NCBI GenBank assembly: GCA_049889655.1
Contig: JBMHCY010000070.1
Span: 1-20,515, forward strand
From: UBA1172 sp049889655
GTDB taxonomy: Bacteria > Pseudomonadota > Alphaproteobacteria > Puniceispirillales > UBA1172
DNA: 20,515 nucleotides
Reading direction: 5' to 3'
Part shown: in pieces, positions 6,971 through 15,206 of the stretch
Position numbering within the stretch: position 1 is the first letter of the stretch
Layout: each line of letters opens with the position of its first letter
Translations under genes and position numbers: made by a program
Notes under the pieces: generated by a model
Database searches by the model: none
The model's input: the letters and a program-made list of their open reading frames with translations, nothing else
Told to the model about the DNA's origin: nothing

Positions 6971-8464
6971 TCAGACGAAGGTGAGATTGATCTTCACCTT
7001 GTGGCTTGTACTGATAGCGTCGAGGCGGCGGGTCAGCAGCGGCGTATCAAGCCCCTGCAAATCATGGGGCAGGCGAATGATGATCTTCTTCTTGACCGCG
7101 GTGATATCAAAACTGGCGATGATTGAAGGGATGCCGCCGCTGGCCGACATCAGCATCCGCAGCGCAAGGCCGATGAAGAGTGCCTGCTTGCGTTCCTTTT
7201 GAGTCAGCAGACCACGGAAAATGCCGCCTTTCGGGAATACCCCGGTATAGCGGATGCTCAACACCGCCGCCATCCAGACCCGTTCAGGGTGGCTGATCCC
7301 GGTCACCGACATCCCGAGCATCTTTTCAACCGCGAGCGAGCCCCGGTAATCAGGGTATTCAAGCCAGGAGATATCAGCCAGCCAGCAAGTGCCCCGGGCC
7401 AGTCGCTGGTGACTTTCGGGCAACATCCCGATAAAGGCGTTCATGCTGGTGACCAGCACTTTGCCGAGCCCGTCGAACCGTTGCGACATCTCCCCGTACT
7501 CGGCAGCCCCGGCCAGCAGTGGATCGATTTCCTTGGCATCATGGTCGAGGTCTTCGTAGAGGAACCCTTCGCGGGCCCCGTAACTGGAAAACACGATCTT
7601 TTCCGTGCCCATCACATCCATCAATCCGCGCAGGACACGGATCGCCTGAACCATGCTGCCGCGGCGGGCGGGCGGTATTCCCTGCACCTCACCCTCGGCT
7701 TTGACGATCTGTTCAAGGAACGGGTCGAGATGCTTGCGCCGCAAGGTCAGCCCGTGGACGATATCAACCCGTTTCTTGGATTGTGACGTATAGGCGGTGG
7801 CAATCGCCCGCCAGGTGCCGCCGACCACGTAAAGCCGATCCTTTTTCTCTGCCTGAAGCCAGTTGACCCCGGCGATGGTGGCCTGGATATAAGCTTCATC
7901 AGCATCGACCAGATGGCCGATAGGCAGGCTGACCGAACAGGTTTCTGTCGGCGGGCTTTTCGGCGAGACACGGGTCAGCTCAAGGCTGCCGCCGCCAAGA
8001 TCAGCCACGATACCATCAACATAGACAAAACCGCTGATCACCCCGCGGGCAGCATAGAGCGCCTCTTCCACACCTTCCAGAACGCGGATGGGCTGGCCGA
8101 GCAATGCTTCGGCAGGGGTGAGAAATTCATCCTTGTTCGATGCCTTGCGGACAGCCTCGGTGGCAAAGACATCGAGCCTGTCCAGTTTGCTGTGCCTGAT
8201 GATGATGGCAAACCGTGCCAGGGCTTGCAGGGCGTGCTCGATCCTGTCGGTGGCCAGACGCCCTGTTTCGGCAAGCCCGAGGCCGAGACGGCAGACTTCG
8301 CGTTCGTTGAACTGGGGATGCGGCAGCCGCCCGCCCGCCCGATAGATCACCAGCCGGATCGAGTTCGAGCCGATATCAACAAGCCCAATGCGGGTATCGC
8401 CATGCAGTGATGAAGAAGAGAGATCACCTTGCCTGCTGTCTGGCGTCATCGGTCTGTCATCCAC
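6971..8464 (-). CDS. ppx: Exopolyphosphatase / guanosine pentaphosphatase (Ppx/GppA family)
   Basis: The 497-residue protein belongs to the ASKHA-fold Ppx/GppA family, which removes terminal phosphate from polyphosphate and in some members converts pppGpp to ppGpp. Phosphate-binding motif 1 is DIGSNSIR (30-37), the conserved ATEAVRKASN is at 101-110, the likely catalytic glutamate is Glu133 or Glu134 (EGVEEALYAARG), and motif 2 is ADLGGGSLEL (154-163). A long helical C-terminal half follows, with family-typical pieces such as GAREGFLYE. The start given is a GTG that overlaps the ppk stop by 8 bases. ATG at 8449 would make a protein 5 residues shorter, and neither has a strong ribosome-binding site. 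Direct linkage to ppk favours polyphosphate as the main substrate. Confidence 0.93.
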   Translation of the reverse strand: MDDRPMTPDSRQGDLSSSSLHGDTRIGLVDIGSNSIRLVIYRAGGRLPHPQFNEREVCRLGLGLAETGRLATDRIEHALQALARFAIIIRHSKLDRLDVFATEAVRKASNKDEFLTPAEALLGQPIRVLEGVEEALYAARGVISGFVYVDGIVADLGGGSLELTRVSPKSPPTETCSVSLPIGHLVDADEAYIQATIAGVNWLQAEKKDRLYVVGGTWRAIATAYTSQSKKRVDIVHGLTLRRKHLDPFLEQIVKAEGEVQGIPPARRGSMVQAIRVLRGLMDVMGTEKIVFSSYGAREGFLYEDLDHDAKEIDPLLAGAAEYGEMSQRFDGLGKVLVTSMNAFIGMLPESHQRLARGTCWLADISWLEYPDYRGSLAVEKMLGMSVTGISHPERVWMAAVLSIRYTGVFPKGGIFRGLLTQKERKQALFIGLALRMLMSASGGIPSIIASFDITAVKKKIIIRLPHDLQGLDTPLLTRRLDAISTSHKVKINLTFV

Positions 8465-10622
8465 GCCGGGATTTCTTGCCGTGGGGGTTGAGGGCCGACC
8501 CTCTGCCCGAAAGGCTCGGGTTGGTCATGAAGAAATGGTGGGCGGAAAAGCCCTCCTCATCGGCTGCCCCCGCCAACAGCCGCACATAGCTGCCGTCTTC
8601 CAGCAACTGCCAGGAACTGACAGTATCATTGATATTGGCCGTCATGATCTGATCGATGATCTGGCGGTGCACGGTGGGGTTTTCGATCGGCAACATCACC
8701 TCAACCCGGCGGTTGAGATTGCGCGGCATCAGATCTGCCGAAGAAATGTAGACTTTCGCCGATGAAGACGGCAGTTCCTTGCCGTTGGCAAAAACGTAGA
8801 TCCGGGAATGTTCGAGGAAGCGGCCGATCAGCGAGGTTACCCTGATGTTTTCCGACAGCCCCTTGATCCCGGGACGCAGGCAGCAGACACCCCGGACAAC
8901 AAGATCAATCGGCACACCCGCCTGTGAGGCTTCATAGAGTTTGGCTATTGAGGCCGGGTCCACCAGCGAATTGATCTTGATCCAGATGCCGCATGGTTTG
9001 CCTGCGGTGGCCGCTTCGATTTCACGATCAACATGGTCGTTGAAGGTCTTGCGGGCATTCACCGGTGCCAGTGCCACCTTATTGAGGTTCTTCGGCTTGA
9101 CGTAACTGGTCATGTAGTTGAAGACCCGGATGATATCGGAACAGATGGCCGGATCGGACGTGAAAAACGACAGATCGGTATAGATTTTGGCAGTGACCGG
9201 ATGATAGTTGCCTGTCCCGCAATGAGCATAGGACCGCAGCCCGCCATCTTCCTCACGGACCACGAGCGACAGTTTGGCGTGTGTCTTCAGATCAACAAAA
9301 CCATAGACAACCTGCACCCCGGCACGTTCGAGATCACGGGCCAGGCGGATATTGACCTCTTCGTCAAAGCGCGCCTTGATCTCCACCATCGCGGTAACGG
9401 ATTTGCCGCTCTCCGCCGCCGAGATCAGTGCCCTGACAATCGGCGAATCCGGCAAGGTCCGGTAGAGCGTCTGGCGGATCGAGATCACCTTCGGGTCTTC
9501 GGCCGCCTGCCGCAGGAACTGCAACACCACATCAAAACTTTCGTAAGGGTGATGCACCAGAATATCCTTCGACCGAATAGCGGCAAAGCAATCACCTCCG
9601 AAATCCATGATCCGTTCCGGAAACCGCGGGGTGAAGGACGTGAACCGGAGATGATCCGGCCCGAGCGAGCAGACCTGCCCCAGATCATTGAGCCCGATCA
9701 GCCCACCGACAAAGATGACGTCATGGTCTTCGATATCCATGGCAGCGGTGATGCTGTCGACAAACGGGGTGCGCGATGCGGCGGAAACTTCGAGCGCAAT
9801 GACATTGCCGCGCCGCCGCGCCTTGAGCGCTGTTTCAAACGTCGCCACCAGGTCTTCGGCCTCTTCATCCACTTCCAACTCGCTGTCGCGCAGCACCCGG
9901 AAGCGCAGCTGATCGACCAGCGTATGCCCCGGAAAGATCATCCCGAGGTTCAGCAGGATGCAATCCTCAATGGTGATGACCCGTGTTGCGTCGCCAGGCA
10001 GCGGGATGAATCGTTTGAGTTTCTGCGACAGCAGGATGAGCGCTTTTTTGTCCCGGCCCTTGCGATCTTCAAGACCGAGATAGAGCCCGAAACCACGGTT
10101 GGCGATGAACGGAAACGGATGCGCCGGATCGATTGTCATCGGGGCGATCACCGGCAGAATGTTTTCTTCAAAATACTGGCTCAGGAAATCGCGGTCACTG
10201 GCTGAAACATCATCGGCGGTGATCAGCTCCAGCCCCTCAGTGGCAAGGGTATTAAACAAGGTTGGCAGAATTTCCTGCTGCCGGGCCATCAGGGCGCGGA
10301 CACGGCTCGAGATAGCCTCCAGCACATCGCTCGGCATGGCCGGGCTGGCTTCGCTGTCGCCCATACCCCGCAACACCTGCTGCTTGAGACCGGCCACCCG
10401 GACCATCATGAACTCATCGAGGTTGTTGCCCGAAATGGCAAGGAAACGCAGCCGTTCCAGCAACGGATGCCGGGGATTTTCAGATTCAGCCAGCACCCGT
10501 TCGTTGAAGGCCAGCCAGGACACTTCACGATTAATCAGATTAAGACCCAGCTCATTCCCGATAGGGGGAATGGGCCTTGTCCTGTCCGAAGCATCAAGGG
10601 TTGCGGAAACCAGTTCGTTCAT
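8457..10622 (-). CDS. ppk: Polyphosphate kinase 1
   Basis: The 721-residue protein is PPK1, which reversibly polymerises the gamma-phosphate of ATP into polyphosphate, usually at the inner membrane. The N-terminal domain opens with INREVSWLAFNERVL and FLAISGNNLDEFMMVRV, both hallmark PPK1 sequences. The phospholipase-D-like C-terminal domains carry the phospho-accepting histidine His448 (KTHAKL), His467 in YAHCGTGNY, and His605 in FLEHSRIYVF. The 448-605 spacing of 157 equals that of E. coli His435 and His592. The start has AGGA at good spacing. It follows the SDR gene after a 106-base gap with a hairpin, and its 3' end overlaps ppx, so synthesis and breakdown of polyphosphate are probably coexpressed. 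Confidence 0.97.
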   Translation of the reverse strand: MNELVSATLDASDRTRPIPPIGNELGLNLINREVSWLAFNERVLAESENPRHPLLERLRFLAISGNNLDEFMMVRVAGLKQQVLRGMGDSEASPAMPSDVLEAISSRVRALMARQQEILPTLFNTLATEGLELITADDVSASDRDFLSQYFEENILPVIAPMTIDPAHPFPFIANRGFGLYLGLEDRKGRDKKALILLSQKLKRFIPLPGDATRVITIEDCILLNLGMIFPGHTLVDQLRFRVLRDSELEVDEEAEDLVATFETALKARRRGNVIALEVSAASRTPFVDSITAAMDIEDHDVIFVGGLIGLNDLGQVCSLGPDHLRFTSFTPRFPERIMDFGGDCFAAIRSKDILVHHPYESFDVVLQFLRQAAEDPKVISIRQTLYRTLPDSPIVRALISAAESGKSVTAMVEIKARFDEEVNIRLARDLERAGVQVVYGFVDLKTHAKLSLVVREEDGGLRSYAHCGTGNYHPVTAKIYTDLSFFTSDPAICSDIIRVFNYMTSYVKPKNLNKVALAPVNARKTFNDHVDREIEAATAGKPCGIWIKINSLVDPASIAKLYEASQAGVPIDLVVRGVCCLRPGIKGLSENIRVTSLIGRFLEHSRIYVFANGKELPSSSAKVYISSADLMPRNLNRRVEVMLPIENPTVHRQIIDQIMTANINDTVSSWQLLEDGSYVRLLAGAADEEGFSAHHFFMTNPSLSGRGSALNPHGKKSRRG

Positions 10623-10696
10623 TGAAATCCTGCCTGCCAGTCAAGACCAACTGATAGCATATCCGGTCAATTTCAGCAATCAGCAGGCTGGTCGAG

Positions 10697-10720
10697 GAAG
10701 GCCAGATGAGTCTGGCCTTC
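10697..10720 (-). terminator. Perfect 10-bp hairpin after the SDR gene (possible terminator or attenuator)
   Basis: GAAGGCCAGA (10697-10706) and TCTGGCCTTC (10711-10720) are exact inverted repeats around a 4-base loop. The hairpin starts 9 bases beyond the SDR stop in the direction of transcription. No T-run follows, so it is not a textbook intrinsic terminator. It may be a weak terminator or an mRNA 3'-end stabiliser that separates SDR from ppk expression. Confidence 0.5.
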
Positions 10721-10728
10721 GCCACCGA

Positions 10729-11514
10729 TCAGAAACTCGAATTGAACGCCCCGCCATCAACCAGCAGGTTCTGCCCCACCACATAGCCGGCATGGGCCGA
10801 GCACAGGAACGCGCAGGCATGGCCAAACTCCTTGATGTGACCGATGCGGCGACACGGGTTCCCGGCTTCGGCAGCAGCGCGAATTTCAGCAGCATCACGG
10901 CCTTCCTTCTGGGCCCGCGAGGCAAACAGCGAGGCAATCCGATCAGTATCAAACTGGCCGGGGAGAAGGTTGTTGACGGTCACGTTATGCTGGGCCACCT
11001 GACGGGCCAGCCCGGCCACAAAGCCAGTCAGCCCGGCCCGGGCGCCGTTCGACATACCCAGTTGCGGGATCGGGTTGCGGACAGACCCGGAGGTGATGTT
11101 GACAATCCGGCCGAACCGCTGGTCGATCATCGGGTCAATGACTGCCTTGATCAGCTCGATCGGGGTCAGCATATTGGCGTTGACGGCAGCGTTCCAATCA
11201 TCCATGGACCAGTCGCGGAAATCACCCGGCGGCGGGCCACCAGCATTGTTGACGAGGATATCGATAGTCTTGCCGCCAGCCGCGGCCAGTACTTCCGCCC
11301 GACCTTCGCCAGTGGTGATATCCGTTGCCACGGCAGTGACCTCAACCCCGTAGGTTTCGCGCAGGCGATCTGCCGAAGCTTCCAGCACATCAGCAGTCCG
11401 GGCATTCATGATGAGATTGACGCCATTAGCTGCCAGTTCTTCCGCACAACCCAGGCCAAGCCCCTTGCTCGACGCACAGACAATGGCCAGCCGACCGTTG
11501 ATCCCCAGTTCCAT
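10729..11514 (-). CDS. Atypical short-chain dehydrogenase/reductase (SDR) family protein
   Basis: The 261-residue protein has the SDR Rossmann fold. The glycine-rich nucleotide loop is ASSKGLGLG (14-22), NNAGGPPPG is at 89-97, and the C-terminal YVVGQNLLVDGGAF is family typical. The active site is unusual. Ser142 (ITSGS) is in place, but the position 13 residues later, normally Tyr of YxxxK, is Ser155, and the lysine is replaced by Arg159 (MSNGAR). I recall a group of bacterial SDRs with a similar SNxxR signature, often labelled 3-oxoacyl-ACP reductase without proof. Substrate and activity are unknown, and oxidoreductase function is not certain. AAGGA with about 7-base spacing supports the start. 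It lies 36 bases downstream of hdaA in the same direction. Confidence 0.85.
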   Translation of the reverse strand: MELGINGRLAIVCASSKGLGLGCAEELAANGVNLIMNARTADVLEASADRLRETYGVEVTAVATDITTGEGRAEVLAAAGGKTIDILVNNAGGPPPGDFRDWSMDDWNAAVNANMLTPIELIKAVIDPMIDQRFGRIVNITSGSVRNPIPQLGMSNGARAGLTGFVAGLARQVAQHNVTVNNLLPGQFDTDRIASLFASRAQKEGRDAAEIRAAAEAGNPCRRIGHIKEFGHACAFLCSAHAGYVVGQNLLVDGGAFNSSF

Positions 11515-11550
11515 GGTATTTTCCTTTCCGTTCAGAGTATGGTCACCGCA

Positions 11551-12234
11551 TCAGAGCAGACGCGGCTCAAGATGATCCAGAATATCCCGCGCCATCGCGA
11601 GACTGACTTTCTTTTTGCGCCGCAGCGCGACTTCATTAATCTGCCTGACCGCATGGCGGGCAGCGGTAAAACTGCGTTCGATACGATTTGACATATAGCG
11701 GGCGATTTCACCATCAAGGGCAAGCCCAAGATCATCCGCGTGTTTCTGCATGACCGCCACCAGCACTTCATCATCGGGGGTGGTGATCCCCGCCGCTGGC
11801 AGCCCGGCGAGACGCGAGGCCAGATCGGCGAGGCCCCATTCCAGCCCTGCCATCGGCTGTCGGGAGAGGATCAGCACGCTGCCCTCACCTTCGGCAAGAC
11901 GGTTGAGCAGATGAAAAAACCGGTCTTCAGGCCAGGCTGCCGCGGGCATCGGGTGATCAAGCAGGATATGGGATTGCGGGGTGATCCGGTCTGCTGCCTC
12001 ACCATCAAGACGGTTGAGCATCACCGCCCCGCTTTTTTCCGACCAGATCGCCCCCAGATGCGATTTACCGCAATCTGCCGGGCCGTGAATAACAAGCCCC
12101 CTGATCCGCCCGGGCCAATCCGGCCAGCGGTCGATCCAGTCCGCCGCAAGGGCATTGCAGGACCCGAGCACGAAATCACTCCGCCCGAAACTGGGCTCGG
12201 AGACAAAATCAATCGTCATCTGGTTGTCGGTCAT
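11551..12234 (-). CDS. hdaA: HdaA-type DnaA regulatory ATPase (regulatory inactivation of DnaA)
   Basis: The 227-residue protein is a DnaA-like AAA+ protein without the C-terminal DNA-binding domain. It fits Hda/HdaA, which joins the replicase sliding clamp and promotes ATP hydrolysis by DnaA to prevent re-initiation. QMTIDF at 5-10 resembles the N-terminal clamp-binding motif of Hda. Walker A is GPADCGKSH (51-59), the Walker B strand ends at Asp93 (ILLD), sensor-like ILSRQP is at 122-127, and the arginine finger is Arg141 in LASRL, the DnaA box VII motif. Placement between a DUF2066 gene and the ppk-ppx pair, near purMN, is the usual alphaproteobacterial setting for hdaA. The start ATG has GGAAG upstream; ATG at codon 6 is less likely because it would remove part of the clamp motif. 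Confidence 0.88.
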   Translation of the reverse strand: MTDNQMTIDFVSEPSFGRSDFVLGSCNALAADWIDRWPDWPGRIRGLVIHGPADCGKSHLGAIWSEKSGAVMLNRLDGEAADRITPQSHILLDHPMPAAAWPEDRFFHLLNRLAEGEGSVLILSRQPMAGLEWGLADLASRLAGLPAAGITTPDDEVLVAVMQKHADDLGLALDGEIARYMSNRIERSFTAARHAVRQINEVALRRKKKVSLAMARDILDHLEPRLL

Positions 12235-12263
12235 GGGGTCGTCTTCCGCTATCCGATGGGCAT

Positions 12264-13388
12264 TCAGCGGTCACGCGCGACAAGAACGAATTCCTGCTCG
12301 CCGGTACGGTCAGTTCGGCTTTCGATCATCAGGCCTTCGGCTTCCAGGGCATAGGCCAGCGACCGCATCGATGATGACAGGAAAAGCCGGACATTGCCGC
12401 CCGTGGAATCAAGCTGGATGACTTTCAGCCCTTCGACCGGCGGCAACTGGCGCAGCTGTTCGAGTTGCGATGACCAGCGACGTGAAGACCGGGCATCAAC
12501 CCGCAACGTCAGCGAACCACTTTTCCGCAGCGCGACACGGTTGACCTCCCGCCAGACCTGTTCCAGCCCGGTTTCGATCTCACGCGCCAGCCCGGCCATG
12601 GCTTCTTCAACCTCACGAACATCAAAATCGGCATCATCGCGGCGGAAAAACTCGGATTCACGCTGGCCATCACGGTTGAACAGGGTGGCGCTGATTTCCG
12701 CCTGCATCCGGCCGCCTTCCATCACCGGTGTCACCACCGTGACGATGATCTTTTCCGCCCCTTCAAGCCGGGCGGCCTGCGCGAGAGCATCACGGTCATG
12801 GGCGAGCACGGCCTCGGCAGTCAGTGCCCGTTCAGTGGCAAGGCTTTCAACGACACGGAGATCGACCAGCCCGTCACGCTTGCGAACCAGCCGCGTCCAG
12901 GCCCGGGCCCAGAGATTGGGGCGTCGCCAGAGCCGCGGCTGATCACCGCTGTTCCAGACCGGCAGCACCAGCATCCGGCCTGAGGACAATTCAGCATGGC
13001 CCAGCCCCTTCTCGTCGAGATGCAGCCGGGTCCTGTCCCGATCAAAGCAATAGGTGAGCGTTGCCAGATACCGTTTCGGCAGCACGGTTTCCTTGTCAAC
13101 ACGGACATAATCCACAAGCCCTTCGACGGTGGCGTTATCCTGAAGCCCATCCTCGGGGTTGATCAGCACGCGACTGACAAGCCGTGACCACGCCATGGCC
13201 AGGGCTTCTTCCATGGCTTTTTCACGGGCCGCTTCGGCATCGTTGGCACGGGCGGCAACAGAAACACCTTCGATAAAGAAGGCCGGAGTCTGGCAACTGC
13301 TGTCAGCCCATGCCTGACCCGGAAACACGGCGATAAGAGGGATGCAAATCAGGCAAAAAAGGGTATAAAGATGAAAACGGGGCTTCAT
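12264..13388 (-). CDS. DUF2066-domain exported protein of unknown function
   Basis: The 374-residue protein starts with a clear signal peptide (basic start, hydrophobic 9-24, predicted cleavage after AWA at 26-28). The mature region begins with FFIEGVSVAARANDAEAAREKAMEEAL and continues with helices and VLPVWNSGD, the pattern I associate with DUF2066. Charged, mostly soluble sequence follows; no further membrane helix or catalytic motif is evident. It is likely periplasmic. Members of this family occur in many proteobacteria next to purM, transcribed divergently, and next to hda genes, as here, but no biochemical role is known to me. The gap to hdaA is 29 bases, so it probably heads the leftward operon. 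Its start lies 12 bases from the purM start on the other strand. Confidence 0.8.
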   Translation of the reverse strand: MKPRFHLYTLFCLICIPLIAVFPGQAWADSSCQTPAFFIEGVSVAARANDAEAAREKAMEEALAMAWSRLVSRVLINPEDGLQDNATVEGLVDYVRVDKETVLPKRYLATLTYCFDRDRTRLHLDEKGLGHAELSSGRMLVLPVWNSGDQPRLWRRPNLWARAWTRLVRKRDGLVDLRVVESLATERALTAEAVLAHDRDALAQAARLEGAEKIIVTVVTPVMEGGRMQAEISATLFNRDGQRESEFFRRDDADFDVREVEEAMAGLAREIETGLEQVWREVNRVALRKSGSLTLRVDARSSRRWSSQLEQLRQLPPVEGLKVIQLDSTGGNVRLFLSSSMRSLAYALEAEGLMIESRTDRTGEQEFVLVARDR

Positions 13389-13400
13389 GGCTCCAACCCG

Positions 13401-14510
13401 ATGATGAATTCAACGGAGGCTATCATAGCACCACCTGACAGAGAAAATACACCGTTAACCTATAAAGATGCCGGCGTGAATATCGATGCTGGTGATGCCT
13501 TTGTCGGGGCCATCGGGGATGATGCCAAACGCACAATGCGGCCCGGGGCGGATGCCGGTCTCGGCGGCTTCGGGGCTGTCTTTGATCTGAAAGCCGCCGG
13601 TTACAAAGATCCGGTTCTGGTCGCCGCCACCGATGGCGTCGGGACAAAACTGGAACTCGCACAGGAAACAGGGCTGCACCGCGGGCTGGGTGTTGATCTG
13701 GTTGCCATGTGTGCGAACGATGTCCTCGCTCAAGGTGCCATGCCACTGTTTTTCCTTGATTATTTTGCGACAGGGAAACTTGAAACGGGCGTTGCTGCCG
13801 AGATTGTCGCCGGGATTGCTGACGGCTGTGTTGAATCCCGTTGCGCCCTGATCGGTGGCGAGACAGCCGAGATGCCCGGCGTCTACCCCCCCGGCGGCTA
13901 TGACCTTGCCGGGTTCTGTGTTGGTGCGGTTGAACGGGGTCAGCATATCGACCCGGCCCGGACAAAAGCCGGTGATGCGGTGATCGCCCTTGCCTCCGAT
14001 GGCTGCCATGCCAACGGGTTCTCCCTGATCCGCAAGGTTATTGAACGCGCAGGGGTCGCCCTTGATGCCCCGGCTCCTTTTGCCGGTGATGAAAGCCTCG
14101 GGCAGGCCCTCCTGAAACCGACCCGGCTCTATATCAATGCGGTTGCGGCCATTGCTGAAAGTCTCGGCGGGATGACCGCCCTGCACGGGCTGGCGCATAT
14201 CACCGGCGGCGGCCTTATCGAAAACCCACCCCGGGCGTTCGGTGATGATCTCGCCCTGTCGCTTGATCTGACAACCTATACCCTGCCGGATGTCTTTGCC
14301 TGGCTGAAAGCCGAGGGGGCTATCGAAGCCCTTGAAATGGCACGGGTGTTCAACTGCGGGATCGGGATGCTGATCTATGTTGACCCGGGTGATGCCGCCG
14401 CCGCGATCAATGCCGCCCGCAATGCCGGATATACGGCATGGCAGGCTGGTGTCCTCACCCCGAGGGAAACCGATGCGGTGATGCTGAACGGCCTCGAGAC
14501 CTGGGGCTGA
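13401..14510 (+). CDS. purM: Phosphoribosylformylglycinamidine cyclo-ligase (AIR synthetase)
   Basis: The 369-residue protein is AIR synthetase, which closes FGAM to 5-aminoimidazole ribonucleotide using ATP in purine synthesis (E. coli, 345 residues). The N-terminal LTYKDAGVNIDAGDAFV, the ATP-site DGVGTK (78-83) and the family motif GGETAEMPGVY (152-162) are all present, as are the later ASDGCHANGFSL and HITGGGL. The start is not certain. ATG 13401 and ATG 13404 have no Shine-Dalgarno sequence. ATG 13371 would overlap the divergent DUF2066 coding region. A GGAGG at 13415-13419 sits before no standard start codon. TATAAA at 13364-13369 is a possible -10 box. The gene is followed after 6 bases by purN. 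Confidence 0.96.
   Translation: MMNSTEAIIAPPDRENTPLTYKDAGVNIDAGDAFVGAIGDDAKRTMRPGADAGLGGFGAVFDLKAAGYKDPVLVAATDGVGTKLELAQETGLHRGLGVDLVAMCANDVLAQGAMPLFFLDYFATGKLETGVAAEIVAGIADGCVESRCALIGGETAEMPGVYPPGGYDLAGFCVGAVERGQHIDPARTKAGDAVIALASDGCHANGFSLIRKVIERAGVALDAPAPFAGDESLGQALLKPTRLYINAVAAIAESLGGMTALHGLAHITGGGLIENPPRAFGDDLALSLDLTTYTLPDVFAWLKAEGAIEALEMARVFNCGIGMLIYVDPGDAAAAINAARNAGYTAWQAGVLTPRETDAVMLNGLETWG
13422..13430 (-). promoter_or_regulatory. Candidate extended -10 promoter for the DUF2066-hdaA-SDR operon
   Basis: Read on the minus strand the bases are TGCTATGAT, an extended -10 box (TGn plus TATGAT). It would give a leader of about 27 bases before the DUF2066 start. No -35 hexamer is obvious, which is acceptable for an extended -10. 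The site lies inside the first codons of purM, consistent with tightly packed divergent starts. Confidence 0.4.
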
Positions 14511-14516
14511 TCGCCC

Positions 14517-15179
14517 ATGAAACTGGCGATTTTCATCTCAGGCCGGGGAAGCAACATGGTGGCTCTTCTCGATTACGCCTGCCAGGATGACGTGCCGATC
14601 ACACCGGTTCTGGTACTCGCCGATGGCCCGGCCCCGGGGCTTGATCTTGCTGCAAGCCGGGGGGTCGATACCCTCGCCCTCCCCCGGGACGATTTCGCCA
14701 GTAAGGCCGAACACGAAGCTGCGATCATCGCTGCCGTTGACGCCGCCGGGGCTGAGATGATCGCCCTCGCCGGGTATATGCGGCTGCTTTCTGCTGATTT
14801 CTGCGCCCGGTTCCGTGACCGGATCATCAATATCCACCCGTCACTGCTGCCGCGGCACAAAGGCCTTGATACCCATCGCCGCGCCCTTGAGGCCGGAGAT
14901 GCCAGCCACGGCTGCAGTGTTCATCTTGTGACCCCCGGCATGGATGAGGGCCCGGTGCTGGCCCAGGCCAGCGTGCCGGTGCTTTCAGAAGATACGCCGG
15001 AAACACTGGCAGCGCGTGTTCTCGGTCGCGAACACGTGATCTACCCCCTTGTTCTGGGGGCACTTGCGGCGGGACGGCTGACCATCAGCAGCAGCGGTTC
15101 AGACAATAATCCAGGGCCGGTTCCCGGGGTGATCGGCGGGGCAGCAAACCGTGTCTGGCCACCAGCTGAAGACATCTAG
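14517..15179 (+). CDS. purN: Phosphoribosylglycinamide formyltransferase (GAR transformylase)
   Basis: The 220-residue protein transfers a formyl group from 10-formyltetrahydrofolate to glycinamide ribonucleotide, the third step of purine synthesis. The substrate phosphate loop is SGRGSNM (8-14). The catalytic residues are Asn105 and His107 in NIHPSLLP and Asp143 in TPGMDEGPVL, matching E. coli Asn106, His108 and Asp144. The core ends near residue 190. About 25 extra residues follow, rich in Ser, Gly and Pro, and look like a nonconserved tail. It is the second gene of a purMN operon, with 6 bases between stop and start, and no terminator is evident right after it. Confidence 0.96.
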   Translation: MKLAIFISGRGSNMVALLDYACQDDVPITPVLVLADGPAPGLDLAASRGVDTLALPRDDFASKAEHEAAIIAAVDAAGAEMIALAGYMRLLSADFCARFRDRIINIHPSLLPRHKGLDTHRRALEAGDASHGCSVHLVTPGMDEGPVLAQASVPVLSEDTPETLAARVLGREHVIYPLVLGALAAGRLTISSSGSDNNPGPVPGVIGGAANRVWPPAEDI

Positions 15180-15206
15180 ACACCCCGGGCTGCGACATTC
15201 CCGCCC

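Noticed and set aside
9033..10205. A 390-codon open frame on the plus strand opposite ppk.
   Set aside because: ppk is certain from its motifs. Long antisense frames are expected with this GC-rich codon bias, and the translation (rich in Arg, His, Pro, Asp) shows no recognisable domain.
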